From Actinomycetales bacterium (GTDB lineage Bacteria; Actinomycetota; Actinomycetes; Actinomycetales; Cellulomonadaceae): 64,000 nt of DNA. The translations under genes were made by a program, and so were the position numbers. Location of the stretch: the NCBI GenBank assembly GCA_020444245.1, contig JAHLLI010000008.1, forward strand, positions 144,006 through 208,005. The letters run 5' to 3'. This document shows positions 7,646 to 17,963 of the stretch, one piece after another (the stretch's first letter is position 1; each line of letters begins with the position of its first letter). The notes beneath the pieces were generated by a model. That model saw only the letters and a list, made by a program, of their open reading frames with translations, searched no databases and was not told the origin of the DNA.

Positions 7646-9904
7646 ATGCCGATCGAACCGGTCCGCCACCGACCCCATGGCGACGGCCACCCGTACGCGT
7701 CCTCGGCCGACCAGCGCATCCCGGTGCGGCCCTCGCTCGGCGAGCCGTTCGTGGTCGGCGCGGTGTCGACCGCCGCGACCGCTGTGCGATGCCGCATCGA
7801 GGGCGGGGAGGTGGTCCCGCTCGTCTCCGGGCCTGCGCTGGGCGTGGACCCCGCCGCGCTCGCGGGCGGGGAGGGTCACCTCGCGGAGGTGCAGGCCGCC
7901 GGGCTGCGTGCCGACGGGGCCTGGCACGCGCAGCTGCCCGCCCTTGACGACAGCGCACCGCACCGCTACCGCTTCGAGGCGGAGCTGGCGGACGGCAGCG
8001 CCTGGACCGGGCCGTGGCACGAGGTGAGCGCCGGCGCCTGGCGCTCCGATGGGGGCACGCTTCGGATCGGTGGCTCGGCCGACCATCCGCGCCTGGTCCC
8101 GGGCTCGGTGGCCTGGTGGACGGACGCGGCGGGTGTGCACCGGGTGCGGTTCGCGCTCCGCCTGACCGACCGCGAGCACGTCGTCGGGTTCGGCGAACGG
8201 TTCGACGCCGTGGACCAGACCGGTCGGCGGCTCGACGCCGTGGTGTTCGAGCAGTACAAGAGCCAGGGGCGGCACGGCCGCACGTACCTGCCCATGCCCT
8301 TCGCGCACGTCGTCGGCGGCGACGGGTGGGGCTTCCACGTGCGGACCACGAGGCGCACCTGGTTCGACGTCGGCGCGAGCGAGCCCGGACACCTGCTCGT
8401 CGAGGCGGCGGTGTCGCCGGACACCCCCGAGCTGGACGTCGACGTCTGGGACGGCGACGTCCCCACCGTCCTGCAGGCGTTCACCGAGCAGGTCGGCAGG
8501 GCCGAGGAGCTACCGGACTGGGTGCTGTCGCTGTGGGCGTCGGGCAACGAGTGGAACAGCCAGCGCGTGGTCACCGAGCGGATGGACACCCATCGAGAGC
8601 TGGACATCCCGGTGGGCGTCGTGGTGGTCGAGGCGTGGAGCGACGAGCTCGGCATCACCGAGTTCCGTGACGCGCGATGGACGCTGAACCCCGACGGCGC
8701 GCCCCGCACCGCGGACGACCTGACCTACCCCGCCGACGGTGCGTGGCCGGACCCGGCGGCCTGGGTCGCCGACATGCACGCTCGCGGCATCAAGGTCGTG
8801 CTCTGGCAGATCCCCCTGCTCAAGACCGACGAGTCGATCGAGCGCGACCCGGTGTCCTTCACCGCGGAGCAGACCGCACAGGTGCTCGCCGACGGTGCTG
8901 CGCTGGAGCGTGCCGGGCACGTGGTGCGCGAGGCGGACGGCAGCGCGTACCGCAACCGCGGCTGGTGGTTCCCCCGGGCGCTGATGGCCGACCTGAGCAC
9001 GCCCGAGGGCCGCGAGGCGTGGACGGCGTACCGCCGCTACCTGGTGACCGACGTCGGCGTCGACGGTTTCAAGACCGACGGCGGCGAGCACGCCTGGGGC
9101 GACGACCTGCGTTACGCCGACGGCCGTCGAGGGGACGAGGGCAACAACCTCAACCCGGTGCACTACGCCCACGCCTTCGGCGACCTGCTGCGCTCGGCCG
9201 GCAAGGCGCCCGTGACCTTCTCGCGTGCCGGGTTCACCGGCTCGCAGGCGCACGGGGTGATCTGGGCCGGCGACGAGGACTCCACGTGGGAGGCGTTCGG
9301 CTGGTCCCTGAACGCCGGTCTCACCGCCTCGGCCTGCGGGATCGTCTACTGGGGCTGGGACATCGCCGGGTTCTCCGGCCCGGTGCCCGACGCCGAGCTC
9401 TACCTGCGGGCGGTCGCGGCCTCGGCGTTCGTGCCGATCATGCAATACCACTCCGAGTACAACCACCACCGCAGCCCGCTGCGCGACCGCACGCCGTGGA
9501 ACATCGCCGAGCTGAGCGACGACCCCGCCGTGGTCGACGTCTTCCGCCGCTACGCGCACCTGCGCGAGCGCCTGGTGCCGTACCTGGCCGAGCAGGCCCG
9601 CGCCGCGATCGCCACGGGCCGCCCGCTGATGCGCGGCATGTTCGTGGACCACCCCCGAGACGAGCGGTACTGGGCGTTCCCGCACCAGTTCCAGCTGGGC
9701 GACGACCTGCTGGTGCACCCCGTGACCCGGCCGGGCGCGGAGCGCTGGAGCACCGCGCTGCCGGAGGGCGCGTGGGTCGACGTGTGGACCGGCGAGACCG
9801 TGGCCGGCGGCGGCGCGGTCGAGCGCGACGTCCCGCGCGACGTCGTGCCGGTGTGGTGCCGCGCCGAGGCCTGGCCTCGGCTGCGAGCCGTCTTCGCGCC
9901 GTGA
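7646..9904 (+). CDS. GH31 alpha-glucosidase
   Basis: A 752-residue intracellular GH31 retaining glycosidase: an N-terminal beta-sandwich (about 1-270), a catalytic barrel (about 280-620) and C-terminal beta domains. Asp478 in GVDGFKTDGGE is the expected nucleophile and Asp543 in IWAGDEDSTWEAFG the expected acid/base. WGWDIAGFSG and MRGMFVDHP are further GH31 hallmarks. CAGGAGC lies upstream of the ATG. The enzyme probably acts with the GH15 neighbour on imported alpha-glucosides; exact linkage cannot be read from sequence, and alpha-xylosidase activity is also known in this family. Its stop overlaps the MFS start as GTGA. Confidence 0.9.
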   Translation: MPIEPVRHRPHGDGHPYASSADQRIPVRPSLGEPFVVGAVSTAATAVRCRIEGGEVVPLVSGPALGVDPAALAGGEGHLAEVQAAGLRADGAWHAQLPALDDSAPHRYRFEAELADGSAWTGPWHEVSAGAWRSDGGTLRIGGSADHPRLVPGSVAWWTDAAGVHRVRFALRLTDREHVVGFGERFDAVDQTGRRLDAVVFEQYKSQGRHGRTYLPMPFAHVVGGDGWGFHVRTTRRTWFDVGASEPGHLLVEAAVSPDTPELDVDVWDGDVPTVLQAFTEQVGRAEELPDWVLSLWASGNEWNSQRVVTERMDTHRELDIPVGVVVVEAWSDELGITEFRDARWTLNPDGAPRTADDLTYPADGAWPDPAAWVADMHARGIKVVLWQIPLLKTDESIERDPVSFTAEQTAQVLADGAALERAGHVVREADGSAYRNRGWWFPRALMADLSTPEGREAWTAYRRYLVTDVGVDGFKTDGGEHAWGDDLRYADGRRGDEGNNLNPVHYAHAFGDLLRSAGKAPVTFSRAGFTGSQAHGVIWAGDEDSTWEAFGWSLNAGLTASACGIVYWGWDIAGFSGPVPDAELYLRAVAASAFVPIMQYHSEYNHHRSPLRDRTPWNIAELSDDPAVVDVFRRYAHLRERLVPYLAEQARAAIATGRPLMRGMFVDHPRDERYWAFPHQFQLGDDLLVHPVTRPGAERWSTALPEGAWVDVWTGETVAGGGAVERDVPRDVVPVWCRAEAWPRLRAVFAP

Positions 9905-11115
9905 GCGTCGCGGCCGTGCGCCCGGCCGTGGACCGCTACCTCGCGGTGCTGCGCCGGCCGTCGGTGGCGTTCGCCCTCGGCGCGTCGGTGGTCGGGCGGC
10001 TCCACGAGTCGATGATCGCGTTCGGCGTGATCCTCGTCGTGACCGCCGATGGCAGCTACGCCGACGCCGGCTGGGTGCTGGCCGCCTACGGGGCGGGTGG
10101 GATCGTCGCGGCTCCGGCGTCCGCTCGTCTGGCGGACCGGCTCGGCCATCGGCCCGTGCTCGCGGTCACCGCGGTCGGCCATGCCGCCGCTGTGCTGGCC
10201 CTCGCGCGTGGGGTCGGTCCCTTGCTGCCGGTCGCGGTGGTCGCCGGCCTGCTCACCCCGCCGCTCACGCCGGCTCTGCGCTCGACCCTGCCGCGGCTGG
10301 TGGGCGACGAGCTGCGGCTGACCGCGTTCGCGCTCGAGTCGACCGTCCAGGAGGTCATCTTCGTGGCCGGACCGGTGGTGGCGGCCGGTGTCGCCTGGCT
10401 GGCCGGGCCCGAGGCCGCGCTCGTGGTCGCCGCGTCGACGACGGTGCTGGGCGTGACCGGCTATCTCATCGCCGTCGGCCGGGCCGACGGCCGGACGGGC
10501 CACGCGGCGCAGGCCGAGGCGCCTTCCGGCGACGGTCGGTCCCTCGACCCGCGCGAGCCGCTGGCGACCGCGGAGGTCCTGCGCCTGATGGCCGGGGCGG
10601 CCGGCTTCCTGCTGGTCCTGTCGATCGCCGCGGTGGCGATCGTCGCGGCGGCCAGCGGGCCGTCCGCCCGGGCGGGGTCCGGCGTGCTGCTGGGGCTGTC
10701 GAGCCTCGGCTCGATGCTGGGTGGCCTGGCGTTCGGCGCCCGCGCGCGGGTACCGGCCCTGCCGCGACGGTTCGTGGCGCTCGCGGGCGGCGTCGCGGTG
10801 ACCGCGGTGGTCGCACCGCTGGCCGCGACCGGGGTCGGGGTGGTGATGCTCGGCGCGGCGGTGCTGATCTACGGCGCCACGATCGCCCCGGTCGGCACCG
10901 TCCTGTTCGGGCGGCTCTCGGAGGTCGCGGGGACGTCGCGGGCCACCGAGGCCTTCGGCTGGATGGGCGCGGCGATGGGGGTCGGGGGCGTGCTGGGGGA
11001 TGCCGGCGGGGGCTGGCTCGCCACGGTGTCGCCGACCCTGGGTCTCGCGGTCGCCGCGGGTGCGGCGCTGGCCACGGCCGTCGTCGTCCGGGCCCGGCGG
11101 ACGCCCGCTGTGTGA
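9901..11115 (+). CDS. MFS transporter
   Basis: A 404-residue major facilitator superfamily protein with about 12 hydrophobic segments and a central hydrophilic loop around residues 195-215. The loop between helices 2 and 3 carries ARLADRLGHRPVL, a recognisable MFS motif A. The start is GTG 9901, overlapping the GH31 stop by four bases, so it belongs to the alpha-glucoside operon. It might export a sugar product or an unrelated compound; the substrate is not recognisable. A second MFS of similar size, encoded at 13178-14404, is a separate paralogue. Confidence 0.85.
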   Translation: MSVAAVRPAVDRYLAVLRRPSVAFALGASVVGRLHESMIAFGVILVVTADGSYADAGWVLAAYGAGGIVAAPASARLADRLGHRPVLAVTAVGHAAAVLALARGVGPLLPVAVVAGLLTPPLTPALRSTLPRLVGDELRLTAFALESTVQEVIFVAGPVVAAGVAWLAGPEAALVVAASTTVLGVTGYLIAVGRADGRTGHAAQAEAPSGDGRSLDPREPLATAEVLRLMAGAAGFLLVLSIAAVAIVAAASGPSARAGSGVLLGLSSLGSMLGGLAFGARARVPALPRRFVALAGGVAVTAVVAPLAATGVGVVMLGAAVLIYGATIAPVGTVLFGRLSEVAGTSRATEAFGWMGAAMGVGGVLGDAGGGWLATVSPTLGLAVAAGAALATAVVVRARRTPAV

Positions 11116-11175
11116 GACGATCCGTCTCGCCCCAGCGCGCCCGCCGCGTGCCCGAGCCAGCCCGACAGGAGCGTC

Positions 11176-12123
11176 ATGTCCGCCGTCCCCGCCCCGCCGC
11201 CTGCCGCGTTGCCTTCCCGGCTCCGGGCGTCGGGCGAGATGGGGCCGACGATCTCCTTCGAGCTCTACCCGCCCCGCACCGCGGGCGCCGCGGAGCGGCT
11301 GTGGCAGCGCACCCTGCCGGCGCTGGCCGAGGCCGCGCCGGACTTCCTGTCGGTGACCTACGGCGCGTCCGGCTCGTCGCGGGAGACCTCGCGCGAGGTG
11401 GTGCGCTGGGTGGCCGAGCACACCGACGTCCGCCCGGTCGCGCACCTGACGTGCATCGGTTCCCCCCGCGAGGAGCTGCGTGAGGTCGCCCGCGGGTTCG
11501 TCGCCGACGGCGTGCAGGACTTCCTCGCGCTGCGCGGCGACCCGCCCGCCGGCTCGACGACCTGGACACCGCACCCCGAGGGACTGCGCCGGGCCAGCGA
11601 GCTGGTCGAGCTGCTGCTGGCGACCGAGCCGGGGCTGGGCGTCGGGGTGGCCGCGACGCCGTCGTGCCTGACCGCGGACGTGGACCCGGCCACCTGCGGC
11701 GACCTGCTCGCGCTGCGCGCCAAGCAGGACGCCGGCGCGGGCTACGCGATCACCCAGGTGTTCTTCGAGGTGGAGTCCTACACGCGGTACGTGACGGCCG
11801 CCCGCGCGGCGGGGGTGCACCTGCCGCTGGTGCCGGGCCTCGTCCCGCTGACCGACCCGACCCGGCTGCGCCGGCTCGAGGAGATCTCCGGCGTGCCGGT
11901 GCCCGAGCGGATCCTGGCCGCGCTCGACGCCGAGCCCGACGACGCCGGACGCGAGGCCGCCGGCCTGGCGATGGGCGCCGAGCTGCTCGAGGCGGTGCTC
12001 GCCGCCGGTGCGCCGGGCGTGCACCTGTACACGTTCAACCAGGCACCCGCCTCGCTCCAGCTGCTCGACCGGACCGGACTGCGTCCGGGCGTGGCACCGG
12101 GGGCTGGCCCCGTCGCGGGGTGA
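11176..12123 (+). CDS. metF: methylenetetrahydrofolate reductase
   Basis: A 315-residue MetF. It reduces 5,10-methylene-THF to 5-methyl-THF, the methyl donor for methionine synthesis, using FAD in a TIM barrel. Visible family segments are PTISFELYPPRT, PDFLSVTYGASG, AHLTCIG, FLALRGDPP, QDAGAGYAITQVFFE and GAPGVHLYTFN. ACAGGAGCG lies before the ATG. The length is normal for bacterial MetF. It may be transcribed with the ferritin/VIT1 gene that follows closely. Confidence 0.93.
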   Translation: MSAVPAPPPAALPSRLRASGEMGPTISFELYPPRTAGAAERLWQRTLPALAEAAPDFLSVTYGASGSSRETSREVVRWVAEHTDVRPVAHLTCIGSPREELREVARGFVADGVQDFLALRGDPPAGSTTWTPHPEGLRRASELVELLLATEPGLGVGVAATPSCLTADVDPATCGDLLALRAKQDAGAGYAITQVFFEVESYTRYVTAARAAGVHLPLVPGLVPLTDPTRLRRLEEISGVPVPERILAALDAEPDDAGREAAGLAMGAELLEAVLAAGAPGVHLYTFNQAPASLQLLDRTGLRPGVAPGAGPVAG

Positions 12124-12140
12124 TCAGGCACCCTGACCCG

Positions 12141-13217
12141 GTGACCGCAGCCTCCGACGCCGACGTGCGCCGCTGGCGCCGGTACCTCGCCGACGAGCGG
12201 GCCGAGGCCACGGTGTACCGCGAGCTCGCCCGGCACCGGACCGGCGAGGAGCGCGAGATCCTGCTCGCCCTGGCCGACGCCGAGCGCCGGCACGCCGCGC
12301 ACTGGGAGGACCTGCTCGGGGACCGGGTCGGGCGTCCCGTCAGGCCCAGCTGGCAGTTCCGGTTCCTGTCGCGGATGGCCCGGTGGTTCGGCTCGGTGTT
12401 CGTGCTCGCGCTCGCCCAGCGCGCCGAGTCGCGCGCCGCCTACGACGTGGACGACGACGCGACCCCGACGATGGCCGCCGACGAGCGGATCCACGAGGAG
12501 GTCGTGCGCGGTCTGGCCGCCCGCGGCCGCACCCGGCTGTCCGGGACGTTCCGCGCCGCGGTGTTCGGGGCCAACGACGGCCTGGTGTCCAACCTCGCCC
12601 TGGTGATCGGTGTCGCCGCGGCCGGCGTGCCCACCTCCACCGTGCTGCTCACCGGACTGGCGGGCCTGCTGGCCGGTGCGCTGTCGATGGGCGCGGGCGA
12701 GTTCATCTCGGTGCGCTCCCAGCGTGAGCTGCTCGCCGCGTCGGCGCTGGGGGACGGCGCCGAGCACGCGCTGCCGCACCTCGGCCAGGCCAACGAGCTC
12801 GCGCTGGTCTACCGCGCGAGGGGACTGCCGGCGGACGAGGCCGAGGCCAGGGCCCGCGAGGTGCTCGCCGACATCGCCGCGCTGGGCGGGGAGTCCACGG
12901 CCTTCCGGGCCGACCACCCCGACGAGGAGCATGCCGCGGTGGGCACCGACGTCGGGGCGGCGCTGTCCAGCTTCACGTTCTTCGCCTCGGGCGCCGCGGT
13001 GCCGGTCCTGCCGTGGCTGCTCGGGCTGTCGGGCACCACCGCGCTGGTGGTCGCGGTGGCCGCGGTGGGCGTGGCGCTGCTGGTCGTGGGCGGGGTGGTG
13101 GGTCTGATCTCCGGCGGCCCACCGGTGCGCCGCGCGCTGCGTCAGCTCGCGATCGGGGTCGGGGCGGCAGCGGTGACCTACGTGCTGGGCGCCGCGTTCG
13201 GCGCGACCACCGGCTGA
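12141..13217 (+). CDS. ferritin-like/VIT1-CCC1 family membrane protein
   Basis: A 358-residue protein with an N-terminal ferritin-like (rubrerythrin-type) helical domain (about 1-130) and a VIT1/CCC1 membrane domain (about 135-358). The ferritin-like part has spaced acidic and His residues (DERAEATVYRELA, DAERRHAAHWEDLLG). The membrane part has the family's FGANDGLVSNLALVIGV and MGAGEFISVRSQRE segments. Relatives move iron or manganese out of the cytosol; the soluble domain probably binds the metal first. GTG 12141 is used; GTG 12120, overlapping the metF stop, adds seven residues. The last 40 bases overlap the convergent MFS gene. Confidence 0.88.
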   Translation: MTAASDADVRRWRRYLADERAEATVYRELARHRTGEEREILLALADAERRHAAHWEDLLGDRVGRPVRPSWQFRFLSRMARWFGSVFVLALAQRAESRAAYDVDDDATPTMAADERIHEEVVRGLAARGRTRLSGTFRAAVFGANDGLVSNLALVIGVAAAGVPTSTVLLTGLAGLLAGALSMGAGEFISVRSQRELLAASALGDGAEHALPHLGQANELALVYRARGLPADEAEARAREVLADIAALGGESTAFRADHPDEEHAAVGTDVGAALSSFTFFASGAAVPVLPWLLGLSGTTALVVAVAAVGVALLVVGGVVGLISGGPPVRRALRQLAIGVGAAAVTYVLGAAFGATTG

Positions 13218-14404
13218 GTCGCGCGGCGCAGCGTCGGCAGCGCGAGCACGGCGGTCAGCGCCGCGACGCCCCCGGCGACCATCACCACGGCGAAGCCGCC
13301 GCCGGACCCCGACCGGTCGATCATCGCGCCGCCCGCCCAGGCGCCGACCGAGACGCCGACGCCCAGCGCCGTGCCCACCCAGGTGAGGCCCTCGGTGAGC
13401 CGGCCCGGCGGCACCAGCTCGGCGACCAGCCCGTTCCCGGCGATCAACGTCGGCGCGATCGCCATGCCCACGGCGAGCATCACGGCGGCCAGCGCCGCGA
13501 TCGAGCCCACCAGCCCGAACAGGCTGACCCCGACCCCGAGCGCGACCATCCCGATGCCGAACCGGCGCCACTGCGGTCCGCGCCAGTGCCGGGCGCCGTA
13601 GACGAACCCGGCCAGGCCGGAGCCCATGGCGAACACCGCGAGCACCGCGCCGGCCAAGGACTTGTGCCCGAGCTCCTCGGTGAACGCGACCACCGCGACG
13701 TCGGTCGCCCCGAAGATCGCACCCATCCCGACGAACGTCCCCACGAGCACCAGCAGGGGTCCGCCGACGATGCTCGGGCCGTGGTGCTCGCCGGTCCCGC
13801 CGGTGGGCGGCTCCGTGGCGCGCTGGGCCAGCAGCAGCCAGCCGCCGACCGCGGCCGAGGCGGCCGCGAGCAGCAGGCCACCGGTCGGCGTGACCGACGT
13901 GGCGAGCAGCGTCGCCAGGATCGGGCCGACCATGAACACCACCTCGTCGAGGGTCGACTCCCACGAGTACGCGGTGTGGATCTCGGCGGGGCGGGTCAGC
14001 AGGTGGGACCAGCGTGCCCGTACCAGCGCGCCGACCGAGCCCATCGTCGCGCCGACCAGCGCCGCGCCCAGGTACAGCAGCCACGCAGGTCCGGTGGCGG
14101 CCGCGGTCGCCGCGAGCACACCCAGGCCGACGACGGTGGTCACGATCGCCGGACCCATCACCGCGGCCTGACCGCGGCGGTCGACCAGCCGGGACAGCAG
14201 CGGGGCGAACGCCGCCTGGGTGAGCACCACGACCGCGGCGACCTGCCCGGCGAGCGCGTAGGAGCCGTACGTCGCCGACACCGCGAGCACCGCGCCGATG
14301 CCCACCGTGGAGATCGGCAGCCGGGCGAGCACCCCGGCGGAGGAGAAGGCCACTGCCCCGGGGCGCGCCAGGATCTCGCGGTAGGGGCGCAGCATGCCGC
14401 CCAT
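13178..14404 (-). CDS. MFS transporter
   Basis: A 408-residue major facilitator protein with about 12 membrane spans and no signal peptide. The start is ATG 14404; a second in-frame ATG lies at 14395. The N-terminal half carries LSRLVDRRGQAAVMGP after helix 2, a motif-A-like loop, and the chain ends in a short Pro/Ala-rich tail. The type resembles actinobacterial exporters of unknown substrate. Its 3' end overlaps the convergent VIT1 gene by 40 bases, so the two share no separate terminator. Confidence 0.87.
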   Translation of the reverse strand: MGGMLRPYREILARPGAVAFSSAGVLARLPISTVGIGAVLAVSATYGSYALAGQVAAVVVLTQAAFAPLLSRLVDRRGQAAVMGPAIVTTVVGLGVLAATAAATGPAWLLYLGAALVGATMGSVGALVRARWSHLLTRPAEIHTAYSWESTLDEVVFMVGPILATLLATSVTPTGGLLLAAASAAVGGWLLLAQRATEPPTGGTGEHHGPSIVGGPLLVLVGTFVGMGAIFGATDVAVVAFTEELGHKSLAGAVLAVFAMGSGLAGFVYGARHWRGPQWRRFGIGMVALGVGVSLFGLVGSIAALAAVMLAVGMAIAPTLIAGNGLVAELVPPGRLTEGLTWVGTALGVGVSVGAWAGGAMIDRSGSGGGFAVVMVAGGVAALTAVLALPTLRRATQPVVAPNAAPST

Positions 14405-14463
14405 TCTCGGCCCTGCCGGGGACCTCCCGTGACGCCGGACCGGAGGGGGACGCTGCGAGCGGC

Positions 14464-16149
<1,686 letters not shown>

Positions 16150-16197
16150 GGCCCGATCCTCCCACCGCACGGCGCGGCTGCCCAGGTGGGGCGCCGG

Positions 16198-16203
16198 TAG
16201 GCT
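16198..16203 (+). promoter_or_regulatory. TAGGCT -10 element of a leaderless gene
   Basis: TAGGCT ends eight bases before ATG 16212 and no Shine-Dalgarno sequence is present. This suits an mRNA that starts at or next to the start codon. Confidence 0.5.
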
Positions 16204-16211
16204 CGGCCGCC

Positions 16212-17051
16212 ATGAGCAAGCACCGCGGCGTGGACTTCGTGCTCCGACCCTTCGAGGGCCTTCCCGGCGAGACCGACCTGGTCGCCCTGCGCGAGGTGGT
16301 CCCCGCGGCCACCGCGACCGCGCGCACCACCGCCGAGCACGGCGGTGTGGACGTCGTGCTGGCCACGGTGCTGCCGATGGCGTGGCCCGCCCTGCACCGC
16401 GGCGACGGCGTGGTCATGGTCGGCCTCCAGCAGAACGCCGGCACGGGGGATGCGTCCCGCGACCTCGCGGTGGCGCTGCTCGCCGCGCTCGACGCGCCCG
16501 TCGGCACGCCGGTGCGCCACCTCGGGGTGATCGAGCCCGGGCCGCGCCTGCAGGACGTGCTCGACCTGGACGCGCCGTTCGAGGTCACCGTGCACGACGG
16601 GTTCGACTTCTGGACCGCGGCCGGGGTCGAGCTCACGCCCGACGTGCGCGAGTCGCTGGACCGGATGAACGAGACCATCATCCCGACGGCGAAGCTCGCC
16701 GCGGCGCCGTCGGCCTACTGGGCGCGGATGGGGGACAAGGAGTTCCTGCGCTGGGCGGTGCCGCACGACGAGGACACCTTCCTCGACGCGCTCGCCCGCC
16801 TGCACGCCCGCCGGGAGTCGGGTCTGGGGCCGGCCGGACGCGACGGGCGGTTCATCGGGGCGTTCCGGTCCTGCGGCATCCTCGTCCCGGTGTGGGACCT
16901 CGCCCCGGGCAGCGAGCCCGAGATGGTCGAGGAGCCGCTCGGCGAGCTGGCGGCCCGGCTGGACGAGGCGCTCGCGATCACCGAGCCGCTGGACGCCACC
17001 GCCCGTCGGGCCAGGGCCGGGCTCGTCGCCCGCCAGCTCACGCTGCGCTAG
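16212..17051 (+). CDS. DUF5926 family protein
   Basis: A 279-residue soluble protein of unknown function, matching the actinobacterial DUF5926 family as I recognise it (start [20 protein letters not shown]; core [23 protein letters not shown]). No signal peptide or membrane segment is seen. The family is widespread in actinobacteria, which suggests a general role, but none can be assigned. It is transcribed divergently from pgm with 62 bases between them, and is probably leaderless. Confidence 0.75.
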   Translation: MSKHRGVDFVLRPFEGLPGETDLVALREVVPAATATARTTAEHGGVDVVLATVLPMAWPALHRGDGVVMVGLQQNAGTGDASRDLAVALLAALDAPVGTPVRHLGVIEPGPRLQDVLDLDAPFEVTVHDGFDFWTAAGVELTPDVRESLDRMNETIIPTAKLAAAPSAYWARMGDKEFLRWAVPHDEDTFLDALARLHARRESGLGPAGRDGRFIGAFRSCGILVPVWDLAPGSEPEMVEEPLGELAARLDEALAITEPLDATARRARAGLVARQLTLR

Positions 17052-17168
17052 GAGCGTGCCGGGCCGTCCCCGCCCCGTGGAGCGTCTGCCCCGACGTCGA
17101 TGACCGGCGGTGATGACCTCGTGTTGACCGGCACGTGGCGCAACGCGGGCGCATCGCCGTGACGCCGA

Positions 17169-17174
17169 TAGGGT
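17169..17174 (+). promoter_or_regulatory. TAGGGT -10 element of a leaderless gene
   Basis: TAGGGT lies six bases before GTG 17181, without a ribosome-binding site. It is the same arrangement as at several other genes here. Confidence 0.45.
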
Positions 17175-17180
17175 GGTCCC

Positions 17181-17954
17181 GTGGCAGCACCCCGCCGCGG
17201 ATCGGCCGGCCCTCAGCAGCGCGTCGCCGTGGTCATCCCGGCCAAGGACGAGTCCCGGAAGATCGCTGCCACGGTGCGTGCGGCGAAGGCGATCCCCAAC
17301 GTCGACCTGGTCCTCGTCGTGGACGACGGCAGCACGGACGCGACCCAGCACGTCGCACGCGACGCGGGGGCGGTCGTGGTGCGGCACTCGGTCAACCGCG
17401 GCAAGGCGTCGGCCATGGAGACCGGCGCGGCCGTGGTCGCGATGCGTGACGCGGAGGACGCCGAGCCGCGGCTGCTGCTCTTCCTGGACGGCGACCTCGG
17501 TGAGACGGCCGTCAACGCCGCGCCCCTCGTCCCGCCCGTCCTCGAGGGCGCGGCCGACATGGCGATCGCGCTGCTCCCCCGCCAGGCGGGGGCCGGGGGT
17601 CGAGGCTTCGTCGTCGGCCTGGCCCGCCGGTCGATCGCCTCGATGACGGGATGGACGCCGACCCAGCCGCTGTCCGGCATCCGGTGCCTGACCCGCGAGG
17701 CGTTCGACGCGGCGACACCGCTCGCCCACGGCTGGGGCGTGGAGACGGGGCTGAGCATCGACCTGGTCTCCCAGGGCTTCGTCGCGGTCGAGGTGCCCTG
17801 CGACCTCAGGCACCGGGCGTCGGGTTCCGACCTCAAGGGTCAGCTGCACCGCGCGGGTCAGTACCGGGACGTGCTGCTGGCGGTCAACGCCCGCAAGGTG
17901 CGCAGGGTCGCCCGCGGTGTCGGTCGGCGGATGCGGCCGGGCTCGGGCACGTAG
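17181..17954 (+). CDS. family 2 glycosyltransferase
   Basis: A 257-residue cytoplasmic GT-A fold glycosyltransferase of family 2. It has VAVVIPAKDESRKI at the N-terminus, VLVVDDGSTDAT (nucleotide-binding Asp pair) and a DGD metal-binding motif (LLFLDGDLGE), followed by GRGFVVGLARR and WGVETGLSID. The organisation resembles glucosyl-3-phosphoglycerate synthase-like or dolichol-phosphate-sugar synthase-like GT2 enzymes; the acceptor is not evident. It lies ten bases before the giant duplicated membrane protein gene, a pairing that hints at a common cell-envelope task. Confidence 0.82.
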   Translation: MAAPRRGSAGPQQRVAVVIPAKDESRKIAATVRAAKAIPNVDLVLVVDDGSTDATQHVARDAGAVVVRHSVNRGKASAMETGAAVVAMRDAEDAEPRLLLFLDGDLGETAVNAAPLVPPVLEGAADMAIALLPRQAGAGGRGFVVGLARRSIASMTGWTPTQPLSGIRCLTREAFDAATPLAHGWGVETGLSIDLVSQGFVAVEVPCDLRHRASGSDLKGQLHRAGQYRDVLLAVNARKVRRVARGVGRRMRPGSGT

Positions 17955-17957
17955 CCT
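17952..17957 (+). promoter_or_regulatory. TAGCCT -10-like element before the duplicated membrane gene
   Basis: TAGCCT overlaps the glycosyltransferase stop codon and ends six bases before GTG 17964. This would allow a separate leaderless transcript for the downstream gene. Confidence 0.4.
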
Positions 17958-17963
17958 TGGCCG

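Noticed and set aside
5200..7797. A minus-strand open frame of 865 codons opposite the binding-protein and GH15 genes.
   Set aside because: Composition is typical of antisense translation of GC-rich DNA; no domains, and it would overlap two well-supported genes.
8510..9718. A minus-strand frame of about 400 codons opposite the GH31 gene.
   Set aside because: Val/His/Arg-rich low-complexity product; GH31 on the plus strand has intact catalytic motifs across this stretch.
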